Source of the DNA: Planctomycetota bacterium
Lineage (GTDB): Bacteria; Planctomycetota; UBA8108; UBA1146
Assembly: GCA_016776905.1 (NCBI GenBank)
Contig: JADHSM010000014.1
Coordinates: 1-64,000 of the forward strand
Length of the DNA stretch: 64,000 nt
Direction: 5' to 3'
Made by a program: the position numbers and the translations under genes. Positions 1 through 8,727 of this stretch are shown piece after piece; positions within the stretch are counted from its first letter, which is position 1, and each line of letters opens with the position of its first letter. Below the pieces are notes generated by a model. The model was not told the origin of the DNA. It saw only the letters and a list, made by a program, of their open reading frames with translations, and made no database searches.

Positions 1-286
1 ATTCCAGTTCAAGAATCTCCATATCCTGACCACCCGCATGAACAATCTTAACGATGCTCTCGTCACTCACCGTTTCAAGAAGCGGATCCAATGACACGGA
101 CGACAGAGGATCAATCAGTCTGTAACTCTCGCCAACAGCAATCTGAACCAGAGCTAATTTTGGGAAAAAAGTCCGCTCCCGGATAAACTCCAGGTCGATG
201 CCGTATCGGCCATCCTTGCGAGCTTGATCCATGAACTGTTGCAGTTCCTCAGTGGTCTCGATGTAGAGTCCGGAAGTTCTAGACAA
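1..286 (-). CDS. rnd: Ribonuclease D, N-terminal part (cut by window start)
   Basis: The reading frame continues past position 1, so only about 95 N-terminal residues are visible. They carry the first DEDD-exonuclease motif, GIDLEFIRERTFFPKLALVQIA, with the two metal-binding acids Asp and Glu, and then HAGGQDMEIL, the second exonuclease block. This matches the start of RNase D, a 3'-5' exoribonuclease that trims tRNA precursors. The likely start is TTG at 286, which overlaps the kgd stop codon (279-281), so the two genes are probably co-transcribed. An AGGA lies only 3 nt upstream of it. An ATG at 232 would remove the conserved beta strand in front of the DEDD motif, so it is less likely. Family assignment is firm; the exact start is not. 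Confidence 0.82.
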   Translation of the reverse strand, partial: MSRTSGLYIETTEELQQFMDQARKDGRYGIDLEFIRERTFFPKLALVQIAVGESYRLIDPLSSVSLDPLLETVSDESIVKIVHAGGQDMEILELE

Positions 287-3200
287 CAGTCCTGCTTTCT
301 TTGGGGTTATCAGCAAAAGCTCTATCGAGTAGATCTCGTTGCTCAAAGTCATGCACAGCCTTTGATCCACTCGCAGGGCTCGCACTCCAAGCTCTGCCCA
401 CAAAACTAACTCTTCTCCCACCTGCTAGGAATCCACCGTCCCTATCACGCAGGAAGGACCATGCCCCCATGTTTCGAGGTTCATCCTGCACCCAGCGAAC
501 ATCGCATGTTTCTGGCAGGTTCTGCATCACGGATTGCAAAGCGGTTCTCGGGAAGGGATAGAATTGCTCGAGTCTAACGATAAGAACATCCTCCGCTTGG
601 CGAGCGGCCCTCTCTTGCAACAGGTCGTAGATCACTCGTCCTGAAGCAATCAGAACCTTGCGTATATGCGGACCGGGTTGTCCATCGATCAAGACTTCTT
701 GGAAGCCACGATCAGTAAATTCTGCTGTTGTACTGCGGGCTGCGGGAAGTCTGAGAAGTCCTTTGGGAGTCAATACCACTATCGGCTTCCTCGCCGCTGC
801 GTGACTCTGCCGGCGTAGCGTGTGGAAGTACTGAGCCGCATTGCTCGGTTGAACCACTCTCAGGTTACCTTCAGCACAGAGTTGAAGGAAACGTTCGAGG
901 CGGGCACTTGAATGCTCGGGCCCCTGTCCTTCATACCCATGCGGTAAGAGCATTGTCAGATTAGAAGTCTGGCGCCATTTTTCTTCCGCGCTAGAGATGT
1001 ACTGGTCGATGATGACCTGAGCTCCGTTAGAGAAATCTCCGAACTGAGCCTCCCAAATCGTCAACCCCTCAGTGCATTCAACGCTGTATCCATAATCGAA
1101 CCCGAGTACACCGAATTCAGAAAGCAAACTGTTGTGTACCTGGAATTCTGCTTTCGCACCGGCAATATGAGCCAATGGAACATGTCGAAGCCCCGTCGAT
1201 ACATCCGTCAAGGACGCATGGCGATGACTAAAGGTGCCTCTTCCACTGTCCTCTCCTGAAAGCCTTACTGGCACTCCTTCTCTGACGAGAGAGCCAAATG
1301 CGCACAGCTCTGCAAGTCCCCAATCGACGGCACCTTCACGGGCCATATCGAGACGACGCTGGAACTGCTTGGACAACTTGGGGTGGAGTTGGAATCGATC
1401 GGGAGTTTTCGTCACTTCCGCGAGCAACAGACTTAATTCTTCTTCAGAGATCGCGGTGGATATAGAACCTGCAGCCACACCCTCGATTTCTTCATCATCG
1501 TGTCGAACAGCATTACCCCGTTCGCCGGCAACTGTGGCCTTCACACTTTTCAGACTGTCATCGAGAATCGTCTGGAACTCTGAAAGCATCTGTTCTGCTT
1601 TTTCAATATCTATTTCTTCCCGTGCAAGCAGTCGTTCCGTCGCTAACTTTCTTACCGATCGGTGCTTCTCAATACGCTGAGTCATCAAGGGTTGAGTGTA
1701 CCCAGGTTCGTCGCCTTCGTTGTGTCCCCATTTACGGTATCCAACGAGGTCGATAAAGACGTCTTTGCCAAAGCGTGCTCGATACTCACAAGCCAGTCGA
1801 ACCATACGAACAACCATTTGTGGATGGTCAGCATTCACATGAAACACAGGAGCTTCGATTGATTTTGCCAAATCTGTGCAATATCGAGATGAGCGTCCTT
1901 CACTAGGAGCTGTCGTAAATCCAATCTGGTTATTGATAACCAGATGGATCGATCCCGCAGTTCCGTAACCTTCGAGTTGCGACATATTCAATGTCTCGTA
2001 GGTGACACCCTGTCCAGCGAGAGCCGCATCTCCATGAATCAACAGAGGCAGAACTTCCTCTGGATTCTTACGTCGATCTTGTAATGCACGAGCCATGCCC
2101 GTGACGACAGGACAAACGGATTCCAAATGGCTCGGGTTTGAAGCCAAAGTCACGCTCACTTTTTCCCCGGTAGAACCAGAAAATTCACCGACTGAACCCA
2201 AATGATATTTGACATCACCGGATCCTTCTGGCGAGTCGGAATCAAAGTCTTCAAACTCTTCGAAGACTTGCTCCAGTCCTTTGCCAAGAATATTCACAAG
2301 AACATTCAATCGACCTCTGTGAGCCATCCCCAAAAACACGTCGCGTACACCATCGCTGGAACATTGAGAAAGAATCGCATCGAGAGCAGGAATCAAAGCT
2401 TCCGTACCTTCAAGACTAAATCGTTTCGCACCGACGTAACTGGTGTGAAGAAACTTTTCGAAAGCCTCAGCTTCATTGAGTTTTCTGAGAATATGGAGTT
2501 TTTCATCCAAACTCAGATTCTCGTGGTTCTCGGTCAGCTCCATTCGGTTTTGGAGCCAGTTTCGTTCCTCGGAATCCGAGATATGAGTAAACTCAACACC
2601 GACATAGCCCGTGTAGGTTCTCCTCATAATGTCGATAATTTCTCTCAGCTGGCGAGGCAACTCTTCACCGGCAACTCCACCACAGAGGAATGATCGATCC
2701 AAATCCCAAATACTGAGACCGTAACTCGAAAGTTCAAGGTCAGGATCCTGAACAGGACTTCTCCCCAGAGGGTCCAGATGCGCAACCCTGTGCCCGCGTG
2801 AGCGATAAGCCTCAACCAGTTGCAGCACCTTAGCCTGGCGATAAGCCTGCGATTGAATATCGTCGGCAAGATTCCCGGACGTGTCTTCCTGAGACCAGTG
2901 ATACGGTTCATGAGGAACATCGAGTTCCTCGAAGATCTGTTCGTAGAAGCGATCACCACCCAAGAGGAATTTCTCTACCGTTGCCAAGAAAGTCCCTGAG
3001 GCAGCCCCTTGAATCACCCTGTGATCATAGGTGCTGGTCAATGTCATCACTTTAGAAAGCCCCAGAGCGCCCACTTGGTTCGGGGACATCCCCGCGCAAG
3101 AGGCGGGGTAATCAATGGAGCCAATTCCAAATATGGCACCCTGCTCTGACATCAAGCGAGGCACGGACATGCTGGTTCCCAGCATTCCTGGATTGGTGAT

Positions 3201-3947
3201 GGAGACAGAAGTTCCATCAAAATCTGCCAATGTTAGTTTTCCACGGCGAGATCTAGAGACGAGATCGTTGTAGGCCGCAAGGAATTCACGGAATCGAAGT
3301 TTATCGGCATCCTTAATGTTTGGAACGACGAGCGATCTTTCGCCCCTTCGCTCCACATCGACAGCGATTCCTAAGCACGTGTGCTTTCTTGCAATACGAC
3401 CAGGAACTCCGTCTTCCACTTTGAACCCATGATTCAAACCGGGGTGCTCAGCGAGACCTCGAACCAATGCAAAGGCAATGATGTGCGTGAATGAAACCTT
3501 AGGTCGTGCCCATGCGAGTTGATGTTCATTGATAATCTTGCGATTTTCTTCCAACAACCTCACAGGTACGGTTCGCACCGTCGTTGCAGTAGGCACCTCA
3601 GTACTCTTCTGCATATTTTCGGCGATCTTGCCTGCCACTCCTTTGAGTGGCTCAAACTTCACTTCGTCTTCACTTGAAACTTCGGATTCGTTTTTCTCAA
3701 CCGCTTTGACCTGAGTGCTTTCTCTTGTCGCTGTCGAGGCACGAGGCCCTTCAGGACTCACAACACCAGCGGGAGTTGGTAAGGGGTCTTCGGACTGAAC
3801 TTCGGTGACGACCGATTCTGGAACAATCGAGTCGGAATGGTAATCATCGAAAAATTCCCTCCAAGCAGCACTGACGCTCTGAGGGTCATTCTTGAATTGC
3901 TCGTAAAGAGCGTCCACATAGCCTGAGTTTGATCCAAAACGATCCAA
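279..3947 (-). CDS. kgd: Multifunctional 2-oxoglutarate dehydrogenase/decarboxylase (E2-like acyltransferase fused to E1)
   Basis: One chain holds an E1 N-terminal segment (SGYVDALYEQFKNDP), a Glu/Ser-rich linker, an E2-type acyltransferase domain ending in STYDHRVIQGA, and the full E1 dehydrogenase. E1 landmarks are GMAHRGRLNVLVN, the ThDP motif from IHGDAA to NNQIGFTT, and GYRKWGHNEGDEP. There is no lipoyl-lysine domain, as in mycobacterial Kgd, where the E2-like part works with a separate lipoylated E2. The role is 2-oxoglutarate oxidation or decarboxylation in the TCA cycle, in the cytoplasm. The frame is open to a TTG at 4070, but similarity to E1 begins at a TTG at 3947 preceded by GGAGG (4 nt spacing), giving about 1222 residues; I chose that start. 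It overlaps rnd downstream. An ECF sigma factor and a TPR kinase lie just upstream. Confidence 0.93.
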   Translation of the reverse strand: MDRFGSNSGYVDALYEQFKNDPQSVSAAWREFFDDYHSDSIVPESVVTEVQSEDPLPTPAGVVSPEGPRASTATRESTQVKAVEKNESEVSSEDEVKFEPLKGVAGKIAENMQKSTEVPTATTVRTVPVRLLEENRKIINEHQLAWARPKVSFTHIIAFALVRGLAEHPGLNHGFKVEDGVPGRIARKHTCLGIAVDVERRGERSLVVPNIKDADKLRFREFLAAYNDLVSRSRRGKLTLADFDGTSVSITNPGMLGTSMSVPRLMSEQGAIFGIGSIDYPASCAGMSPNQVGALGLSKVMTLTSTYDHRVIQGAASGTFLATVEKFLLGGDRFYEQIFEELDVPHEPYHWSQEDTSGNLADDIQSQAYRQAKVLQLVEAYRSRGHRVAHLDPLGRSPVQDPDLELSSYGLSIWDLDRSFLCGGVAGEELPRQLREIIDIMRRTYTGYVGVEFTHISDSEERNWLQNRMELTENHENLSLDEKLHILRKLNEAEAFEKFLHTSYVGAKRFSLEGTEALIPALDAILSQCSSDGVRDVFLGMAHRGRLNVLVNILGKGLEQVFEEFEDFDSDSPEGSGDVKYHLGSVGEFSGSTGEKVSVTLASNPSHLESVCPVVTGMARALQDRRKNPEEVLPLLIHGDAALAGQGVTYETLNMSQLEGYGTAGSIHLVINNQIGFTTAPSEGRSSRYCTDLAKSIEAPVFHVNADHPQMVVRMVRLACEYRARFGKDVFIDLVGYRKWGHNEGDEPGYTQPLMTQRIEKHRSVRKLATERLLAREEIDIEKAEQMLSEFQTILDDSLKSVKATVAGERGNAVRHDDEEIEGVAAGSISTAISEEELSLLLAEVTKTPDRFQLHPKLSKQFQRRLDMAREGAVDWGLAELCAFGSLVREGVPVRLSGEDSGRGTFSHRHASLTDVSTGLRHVPLAHIAGAKAEFQVHNSLLSEFGVLGFDYGYSVECTEGLTIWEAQFGDFSNGAQVIIDQYISSAEEKWRQTSNLTMLLPHGYEGQGPEHSSARLERFLQLCAEGNLRVVQPSNAAQYFHTLRRQSHAAARKPIVVLTPKGLLRLPAARSTTAEFTDRGFQEVLIDGQPGPHIRKVLIASGRVIYDLLQERAARQAEDVLIVRLEQFYPFPRTALQSVMQNLPETCDVRWVQDEPRNMGAWSFLRDRDGGFLAGGRRVSFVGRAWSASPASGSKAVHDFEQRDLLDRAFADNPKESRTVV

Positions 3948-4154
3948 GGGACCTCCAGTGCCGAGACAGAACTTTAAACCTACCGCACAATCCGAGAAGG
4001 TTTTTGGCTCAGGACCATCTTTGGTCCGGGCCGACAGTCCTGATGCTAGGACTCGACAAGAGAGCGTCAAGGAGACTGGGGCATGATCGGGACAATATCT
4101 AGAGAATTGTCACCCCTAGAGAAGAGAACCGGGTCAAAAGCGGCTGAGACGGCC

Positions 4155-4168
4155 TCCTCATATGAGGA
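4155..4168. repeat. 14-bp perfect palindrome
   Basis: TCCTCATATGAGGA reads the same on both strands. It sits between the sigma-factor stop codon (4175) and the kgd start. It could be a dimeric-regulator site or a small hairpin; no function can be assigned from sequence alone. Confidence 0.35.
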
Positions 4169-4174
4169 TCTGAC

Positions 4175-4873
4175 CTAATTTCCGTGACCACCACTGCGGA
4201 TGGCATCCGCAAATTTACGCAAGCGAGCGATCGCTCGGCTATGACGTCGACGGGCAGCGTCAATATTGACAGACAAACGACGGGCACATTCTTCATATTC
4301 GAGCCCTTCTTCATCTATCCAGCGCAACAACTCTCTATCGTCATCCCCCAGCATATCGAGACATTGCTCCAATAGATCCAAGGCTTCCTCCCGGTGAACG
4401 CCGGCAGAGGGTGAAGAGATAGAGGCCTGAAGATTACCCAATGGATCGAGAGACTTACTTTTTCCAGCCTCCCGGGCTCGGCGCTTCTCTTTTCTGGGAT
4501 CTCTCTTTTGAGCCAACTCTTTTTCGATCAATCGATTCAAGTTGTTCATTGTGACCTTTTTCAGCCACGCCCTAAATGCGGGCAGACCTCGATCTTCAAA
4601 CTTGTCTCTCAGTTGATATACGTCCAGAGCAGCTTGCTGAAGAACGTCACTCGGATCGATGCGACGGCGGAGGTCAGGTCCTAATTTCTCGTCGACAGGA
4701 CGGCGAAGACGAGGCAACTCCCTGTTGACGAGACGATTGAAAGCCTCATCTTCTCCACCAGCGAACTCTGGTAACCACTCTTCAGCGCTTCCTTCTTCGG
4801 ATTTCTTGAAATCCTCATTCGGCTGAGAAGGGGTTTCACCGTCTAGATTGTCTCCTGAATCAGGATCTGTCAT
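4175..4873 (-). CDS. ECF-type RNA polymerase sigma factor
   Basis: A protein of 232 residues. After an acidic, disordered N-terminus (about 45 residues) comes sigma region 2 (RRRIDPSDVLQQAALDVY, then FRAWLKKVTMNNL), a charged linker, and a region-4 helix-turn-helix near the C-terminus (YEECARRLSVNIDAARRRHSRAIARLR). The DPSDVLQQ signature is typical of sigma factors found beside Ser/Thr kinases in Planctomycetota (family knowledge). The start ATG at 4873 is preceded by GCAGGAGG at a good distance. It is divergent from the kinase gene at 4933 with only 59 bp between them, so kinase control of this sigma factor is plausible but unproven. No anti-sigma gene is adjacent. Confidence 0.85.
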   Translation of the reverse strand: MTDPDSGDNLDGETPSQPNEDFKKSEEGSAEEWLPEFAGGEDEAFNRLVNRELPRLRRPVDEKLGPDLRRRIDPSDVLQQAALDVYQLRDKFEDRGLPAFRAWLKKVTMNNLNRLIEKELAQKRDPRKEKRRAREAGKSKSLDPLGNLQASISSPSAGVHREEALDLLEQCLDMLGDDDRELLRWIDEEGLEYEECARRLSVNIDAARRRHSRAIARLRKFADAIRSGGHGN

Positions 4874-4932
4874 GGAGTCCTCCTGCAGGGCATGATATCC
4901 AATAATGACGGGAACCGCATCCCTGATCAGAA
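4874..4932. promoter_or_regulatory. Divergent intergenic region between sigma factor and kinase
   Basis: Only 59 bp separate two divergent start codons. The SD of the sigma gene lies within it on the minus strand. On the plus strand GGAACC at 4911-4916 resembles an ECF -35 element, but it lies only about 20 nt before the annotated kinase ATG. If it is real, transcription would begin inside the annotated frame and the kinase would start further downstream. Promoter function is inference. Confidence 0.3.
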
Positions 4933-7440
4933 ATGAGGCATCAAGTGGATTCCGAGTTCGACGACAACGAAGAAAATGGACTATCAGCCGCAGAGATGGT
5001 GTTTGCTCGTCTATTATCGGGAAATACGTCTATCGAAGAAGCGGTCGATCGTGCCTGTGATTCAGATCCCAAAATAGAATCCGCACTCCGGAAACAACTG
5101 AATAGGTACCTCCAACGACGACAACAACGGCTTCATCAAAAAAACTCTTCTGAAGAAAAAAAGTCCGATATTGAAGGACTCGCAGGCCTCATCCTCGACA
5201 AATACAGTGCTGATCTCGACATCAACTACAGCTTTATTTCAGACAATGAAGTTCCGATGACACCCGAGTTCGATGGCCGTTATGACCTTCTCGAAGAGAT
5301 CGCTCGGGGTGGAATGGGTGCGATCTTTAGTATCAAAGATCCAGTTCTTCAGCGTGAGTTGGCCATGAAGGTGGTTCTCGGCAACGAAAAAGGTCAAGCA
5401 CCGCCACAAAGGATTTATCGGTTTTTACGCGAAGCCCGAATCACAGCCAAACTTTCTCACCCTGGCATCGTTCCTGTCCATGAACTCAACAGTGACAATG
5501 AGGGTCGTTACTTTTTCACCATGGATAGAATCAATGGTAACGAGCTGCGCGATGTCATGATTGCGTATAATTCCGGAGATCCGAAATGGGACCTGAACAG
5601 ACTCCTCGAAGTGTTACTTCACGTTTGTGATACTCTCGAATTTGCTCATGTCAGAGATGTCATTCACAGAGACATCAAACCCTCCAACATCATGGTAGGA
5701 AAATTTGGAGAAGTGTATGTCATGGATTGGGGACTGGCTCGCCAAATCAACGGGCCTGAAGAAGACCCTCTCATGGATATCATTTCCGAAAAGGTCTCAA
5801 CCAATGAAAATGGATCGACCATCGTTACAAAAGACGGTGCGGTCGTGGGCACACCTTCTTACATGTCACCTGAGCAAGCAGCTCCAGAAACGAGCGAGAT
5901 TGGGCCTTGGACCGATGTTTATGCTGTAGGAGCCCTTCTCTATGAAATCCTGACGGGATCCCCACCGTATAGAAATAGCGAAAAACCCTTACCTGGACAG
6001 AAGGTCCTCAAACTCCTTAAAGAAGGTCCCCCAGAAGACGTCCATAAACTTGCCCCAGATGCCCCCGAGGATCTGATACAAATCTGCAAAATCGCGATGC
6101 AACGGGACCCAAAAGATCGGCCAAAGGATTGCGGAGAAGTCTCACAGATGATTCGTAAGGTTCAACGATCACGAGCCAAAGACGCGAGAATCACTAGGGA
6201 AGCCAAAGATAACGCCAGAAAGTCAAAGGCGGTCAATCAGTTTCTGACCAGCCTCTTCATTAACCCAGAAGAAGAGAACCCTACTTTATACGGTCTGAAT
6301 GCACATAAACTTCTAGAACTAGGTGCCGAAAAATTACTCTCAGAAGGTCCGGGCGAAGCAGAAATCCAAGTGACCCTCATCTCGACTCTCGCCTCCATAT
6401 TTCTGGAAACAGGAGATCCTGTTCGAGCAGAATCATTGCTAGAAAAAGAATGCGTGATTCGAAGAGAGCATTCGCACTGGCCCGGTGAGGACTTGATCAC
6501 AGCACTTCGAAAACTCGCCACCGCACAAAAGGCACTCAGGAAACTTGAAAAGACCGAAAGCACATTACAAGAAGCGATAGAGCAAAAAGTACTCAGCCAA
6601 GATCAGACCCTCTTCACAGAGGTTCAACAAGAACTCGCCGACTTGCTCAATCTCCGTGGCGATTGGTTTCAAGCTGAAGAAATGTTCAGAGATTTGATTC
6701 TTAATCTGGGCAAGGATAAGAGTTCAAAAAAGATCCAAGCCCTACTGGGACTCTCACGCTGTTATTCGTATCAGGGAGATTGGTTGGAATCGGAAAAAAA
6801 TCTAGAGCTCGCAATGGACATTGCAACGAAATCTCGCTCCGAAGAAATCTGCCCAGAACTGCCAGAGCTATTATTCGAGAAAGCGGGGCTCTTCTTAGAA
6901 AGTCAGCGCGATAACGTAAAAAAGGAACAACTTATTGAAGCTCGCAGTTATCTAGAAAAAGCCATCGAATTGCAGATCGAGTTAAAAGGAGAGCAGTCGA
7001 GCATCACGGCACGTTATCAACGTGCACTTTCCTGTTGCCTGCAAAGACTGGGCGAAACCGATGAAGCCGAAAAAGTCGCAAGAGCGGCCCTCGTCAATAT
7101 CCGAATGACTCATATTCTCCAACATCCACTGTGCGCACGATCATTCGCCCGACTCGCTTCGATTCTTTTTCAGTCAGGACAAGACTCAACAGCAACAAAG
7201 CTCCTTCAAGAAGCGGGATTGAGCCTTGATATTGAGGCGGTTCGCAAGGAACACCGTTTCGCAGCGTTGGAAGCCCGAGTCCGACTGCTCAGTCTTTCCC
7301 ATCAATGGGAAGATGCGAGAAAGACTTTGAAGCAACTAGACGAAGAAGGAGACGAGCTCCCGACGATGGCCCTCCTGCGCAAAAAAGATATCGAGAGCAT
7401 TTGCAAGGACGCGCACATCGAGCCTCAGCTCAGTGATTGA
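4933..7440 (+). CDS. Soluble Ser/Thr protein kinase with C-terminal TPR-like repeats
   Basis: An 835-residue protein. Residues 1-115 are a charged helical lead. The kinase domain covers roughly 115-405: Gly loop EIARGGMGAIF, ATP-binding Lys146 in AMKVV, catalytic VIHRDIKPSN (Asp247), VMDWGLAR with DWG in place of DFG (Asp265), and the activation-segment end GTPSYMSPEQA (about 306). Residues about 435-835 are alpha-helical repeats of TPR character (for example DWFQAEEMFRDLI and GDWLESEKNLELAM). No signal peptide or membrane helix is visible, so it is probably cytoplasmic. All catalytic residues are present, so it should be active. It is divergent from an ECF sigma gene. The ATG at 4933 has a weak SD, and a later start such as the ATG at 4993 is possible. 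The substrate is unknown. Confidence 0.92.
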   Translation: MRHQVDSEFDDNEENGLSAAEMVFARLLSGNTSIEEAVDRACDSDPKIESALRKQLNRYLQRRQQRLHQKNSSEEKKSDIEGLAGLILDKYSADLDINYSFISDNEVPMTPEFDGRYDLLEEIARGGMGAIFSIKDPVLQRELAMKVVLGNEKGQAPPQRIYRFLREARITAKLSHPGIVPVHELNSDNEGRYFFTMDRINGNELRDVMIAYNSGDPKWDLNRLLEVLLHVCDTLEFAHVRDVIHRDIKPSNIMVGKFGEVYVMDWGLARQINGPEEDPLMDIISEKVSTNENGSTIVTKDGAVVGTPSYMSPEQAAPETSEIGPWTDVYAVGALLYEILTGSPPYRNSEKPLPGQKVLKLLKEGPPEDVHKLAPDAPEDLIQICKIAMQRDPKDRPKDCGEVSQMIRKVQRSRAKDARITREAKDNARKSKAVNQFLTSLFINPEEENPTLYGLNAHKLLELGAEKLLSEGPGEAEIQVTLISTLASIFLETGDPVRAESLLEKECVIRREHSHWPGEDLITALRKLATAQKALRKLEKTESTLQEAIEQKVLSQDQTLFTEVQQELADLLNLRGDWFQAEEMFRDLILNLGKDKSSKKIQALLGLSRCYSYQGDWLESEKNLELAMDIATKSRSEEICPELPELLFEKAGLFLESQRDNVKKEQLIEARSYLEKAIELQIELKGEQSSITARYQRALSCCLQRLGETDEAEKVARAALVNIRMTHILQHPLCARSFARLASILFQSGQDSTATKLLQEAGLSLDIEAVRKEHRFAALEARVRLLSLSHQWEDARKTLKQLDEEGDELPTMALLRKKDIESICKDAHIEPQLSD

Positions 7441-7484
7441 GATTCTATAGTGATCGAAATTCTATAGTGATTGAGATGCTATCG
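7434..7484. repeat. Three tandem copies of a 17-bp repeat
   Basis: Units at 7434-7450, 7451-7467 and 7468-7484 follow the pattern TGATYGARATTCTATAG. The second differs from the first at two positions, and the third differs near its 3' end. The first unit contains the stop codon of the kinase gene, so the array begins inside the coding region. It may have arisen by slippage. Confidence 0.75.
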
Positions 7485-7535
7485 AGAGTAACCCGGTCAT
7501 TTTCTTGAGTCGTTCTTCGTCACTGCGACGATCGA

Positions 7536-8627
7536 TCAGTTGTTGTAATCGACAAACCCAGCGACGGTAGCCTCATCGAGTTCCTGAACCATCGCTGTCA
7601 CTAAACGGATGGCAAGAGCGTAATCTTCACCGTCGATAATACTGGAATGAGTATGAATCGATCGTGCAGGAACTCCTATCACCACCGTTGGAACACCGCT
7701 GCCATGGAGATGCGTCGGCTTTGCATCCGTTCCTCCACTACGCCTGACAGCGACTTGAACAGGGATTCCCTCTTGCTCAGCAATATCTTCAGTCCAGCGA
7801 ACTAATTTTCGATTAGAGAGTGCAGTGGGATCCATAAAACGGATTTGTGGGCCGCCGCCTAAAACAGCCTGACGCTGAGACATACCGGGAAGATCGTCCG
7901 CAGGGGTTCCCTCCAGAATGATCGCGACTTCCGGACGACTCAGCTCTCCCGCTGTTTGCGCTCCCCGACAACCCACTTCTTCCTGGACTGCAGCGACAGC
8001 GACGGGTTGACATGAAAGGTCCAAATCCCCATCCACGAGTGCTTTGAAACTTTCAATCAAGACTCCAACTCCTACGCGATCATCGAATGCTTTACAGCAA
8101 TACCGGCCGGCAGAAGCCATCTCCTCAAAGTGACCTCTCGGAACGATAGGGTCGCCGACGCGAATCCCCCACGATTCGACTTCACCCACTCCTCTGGCAG
8201 CAACGTCGATATACATTTTGTCGAGGGAAAGAACTTTATCTCTCTCACTCGGAGAAAGAAAATGCGGAGGTTTACAACCGATGGTTCCTGGGATTTTTCT
8301 TCCACCGGAGGAAAGAATATCGACACGCTGTGCGAGAAGTACGTGGCCCCACCAACCCCCTAAGGGAACAAAGTAGATGCGCCCCTCGGCATCCACCGAT
8401 TGGACACAAAACCCTACCTCGTCCATGTGTGCGTCCAGAACCACTCTGGGTCCTGTTCCGGGGGACTCGATAACAACACTCCCTAGTCCGTCGTGTTGCA
8501 TATTCCCGAGCTGACCAATCTCACGGTGAACGATAGATCGAACTTCGTCCTCCATTCCTGGAGGACCACTCGCGAGAGCTAATTCTTTAAGTAACTCCAT
8601 GGATGGTTGAGCCGGTTGCGTATTCAT
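7536..8627 (-). CDS. M42 family metallo-aminopeptidase
   Basis: A 363-residue cytoplasmic dinuclear metallopeptidase of the M42 (glutamyl aminopeptidase / TET / endoglucanase-M-like) family. Visible metal and catalytic positions are LDAHMDEVGF (His67 and the following acids), KAFDDRVGVG, QEEVGCRGAQ with the Glu pair, LEGTPADD, and a C-terminal His in SIHTHSSIIDGED. Length fits the family. The start ATG at 8627 has GAAGGTG a few bases upstream. It is followed downstream by no gene on its own strand, and upstream by sfsA after about 100 bp. Members degrade short peptides; the exact substrate cannot be read from sequence. Confidence 0.9.
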   Translation of the reverse strand: MNTQPAQPSMELLKELALASGPPGMEDEVRSIVHREIGQLGNMQHDGLGSVVIESPGTGPRVVLDAHMDEVGFCVQSVDAEGRIYFVPLGGWWGHVLLAQRVDILSSGGRKIPGTIGCKPPHFLSPSERDKVLSLDKMYIDVAARGVGEVESWGIRVGDPIVPRGHFEEMASAGRYCCKAFDDRVGVGVLIESFKALVDGDLDLSCQPVAVAAVQEEVGCRGAQTAGELSRPEVAIILEGTPADDLPGMSQRQAVLGGGPQIRFMDPTALSNRKLVRWTEDIAEQEGIPVQVAVRRSGGTDAKPTHLHGSGVPTVVIGVPARSIHTHSSIIDGEDYALAIRLVTAMVQELDEATVAGFVDYNN

Positions 8628-8727
8628 GATTCACCTTCTTTCCTGAAGTTCGAAGCATACGAGAATCAGAAGACTCTCACCAGATAGGGGCCAAAATCTT
8701 CGCCACTAGAGTTTGATGTCCGAGAAC

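Noticed and set aside
2202-2693. 163-codon plus-strand frame opposite kgd
   Set aside because: It lies within highly conserved E1 coding sequence on the other strand.
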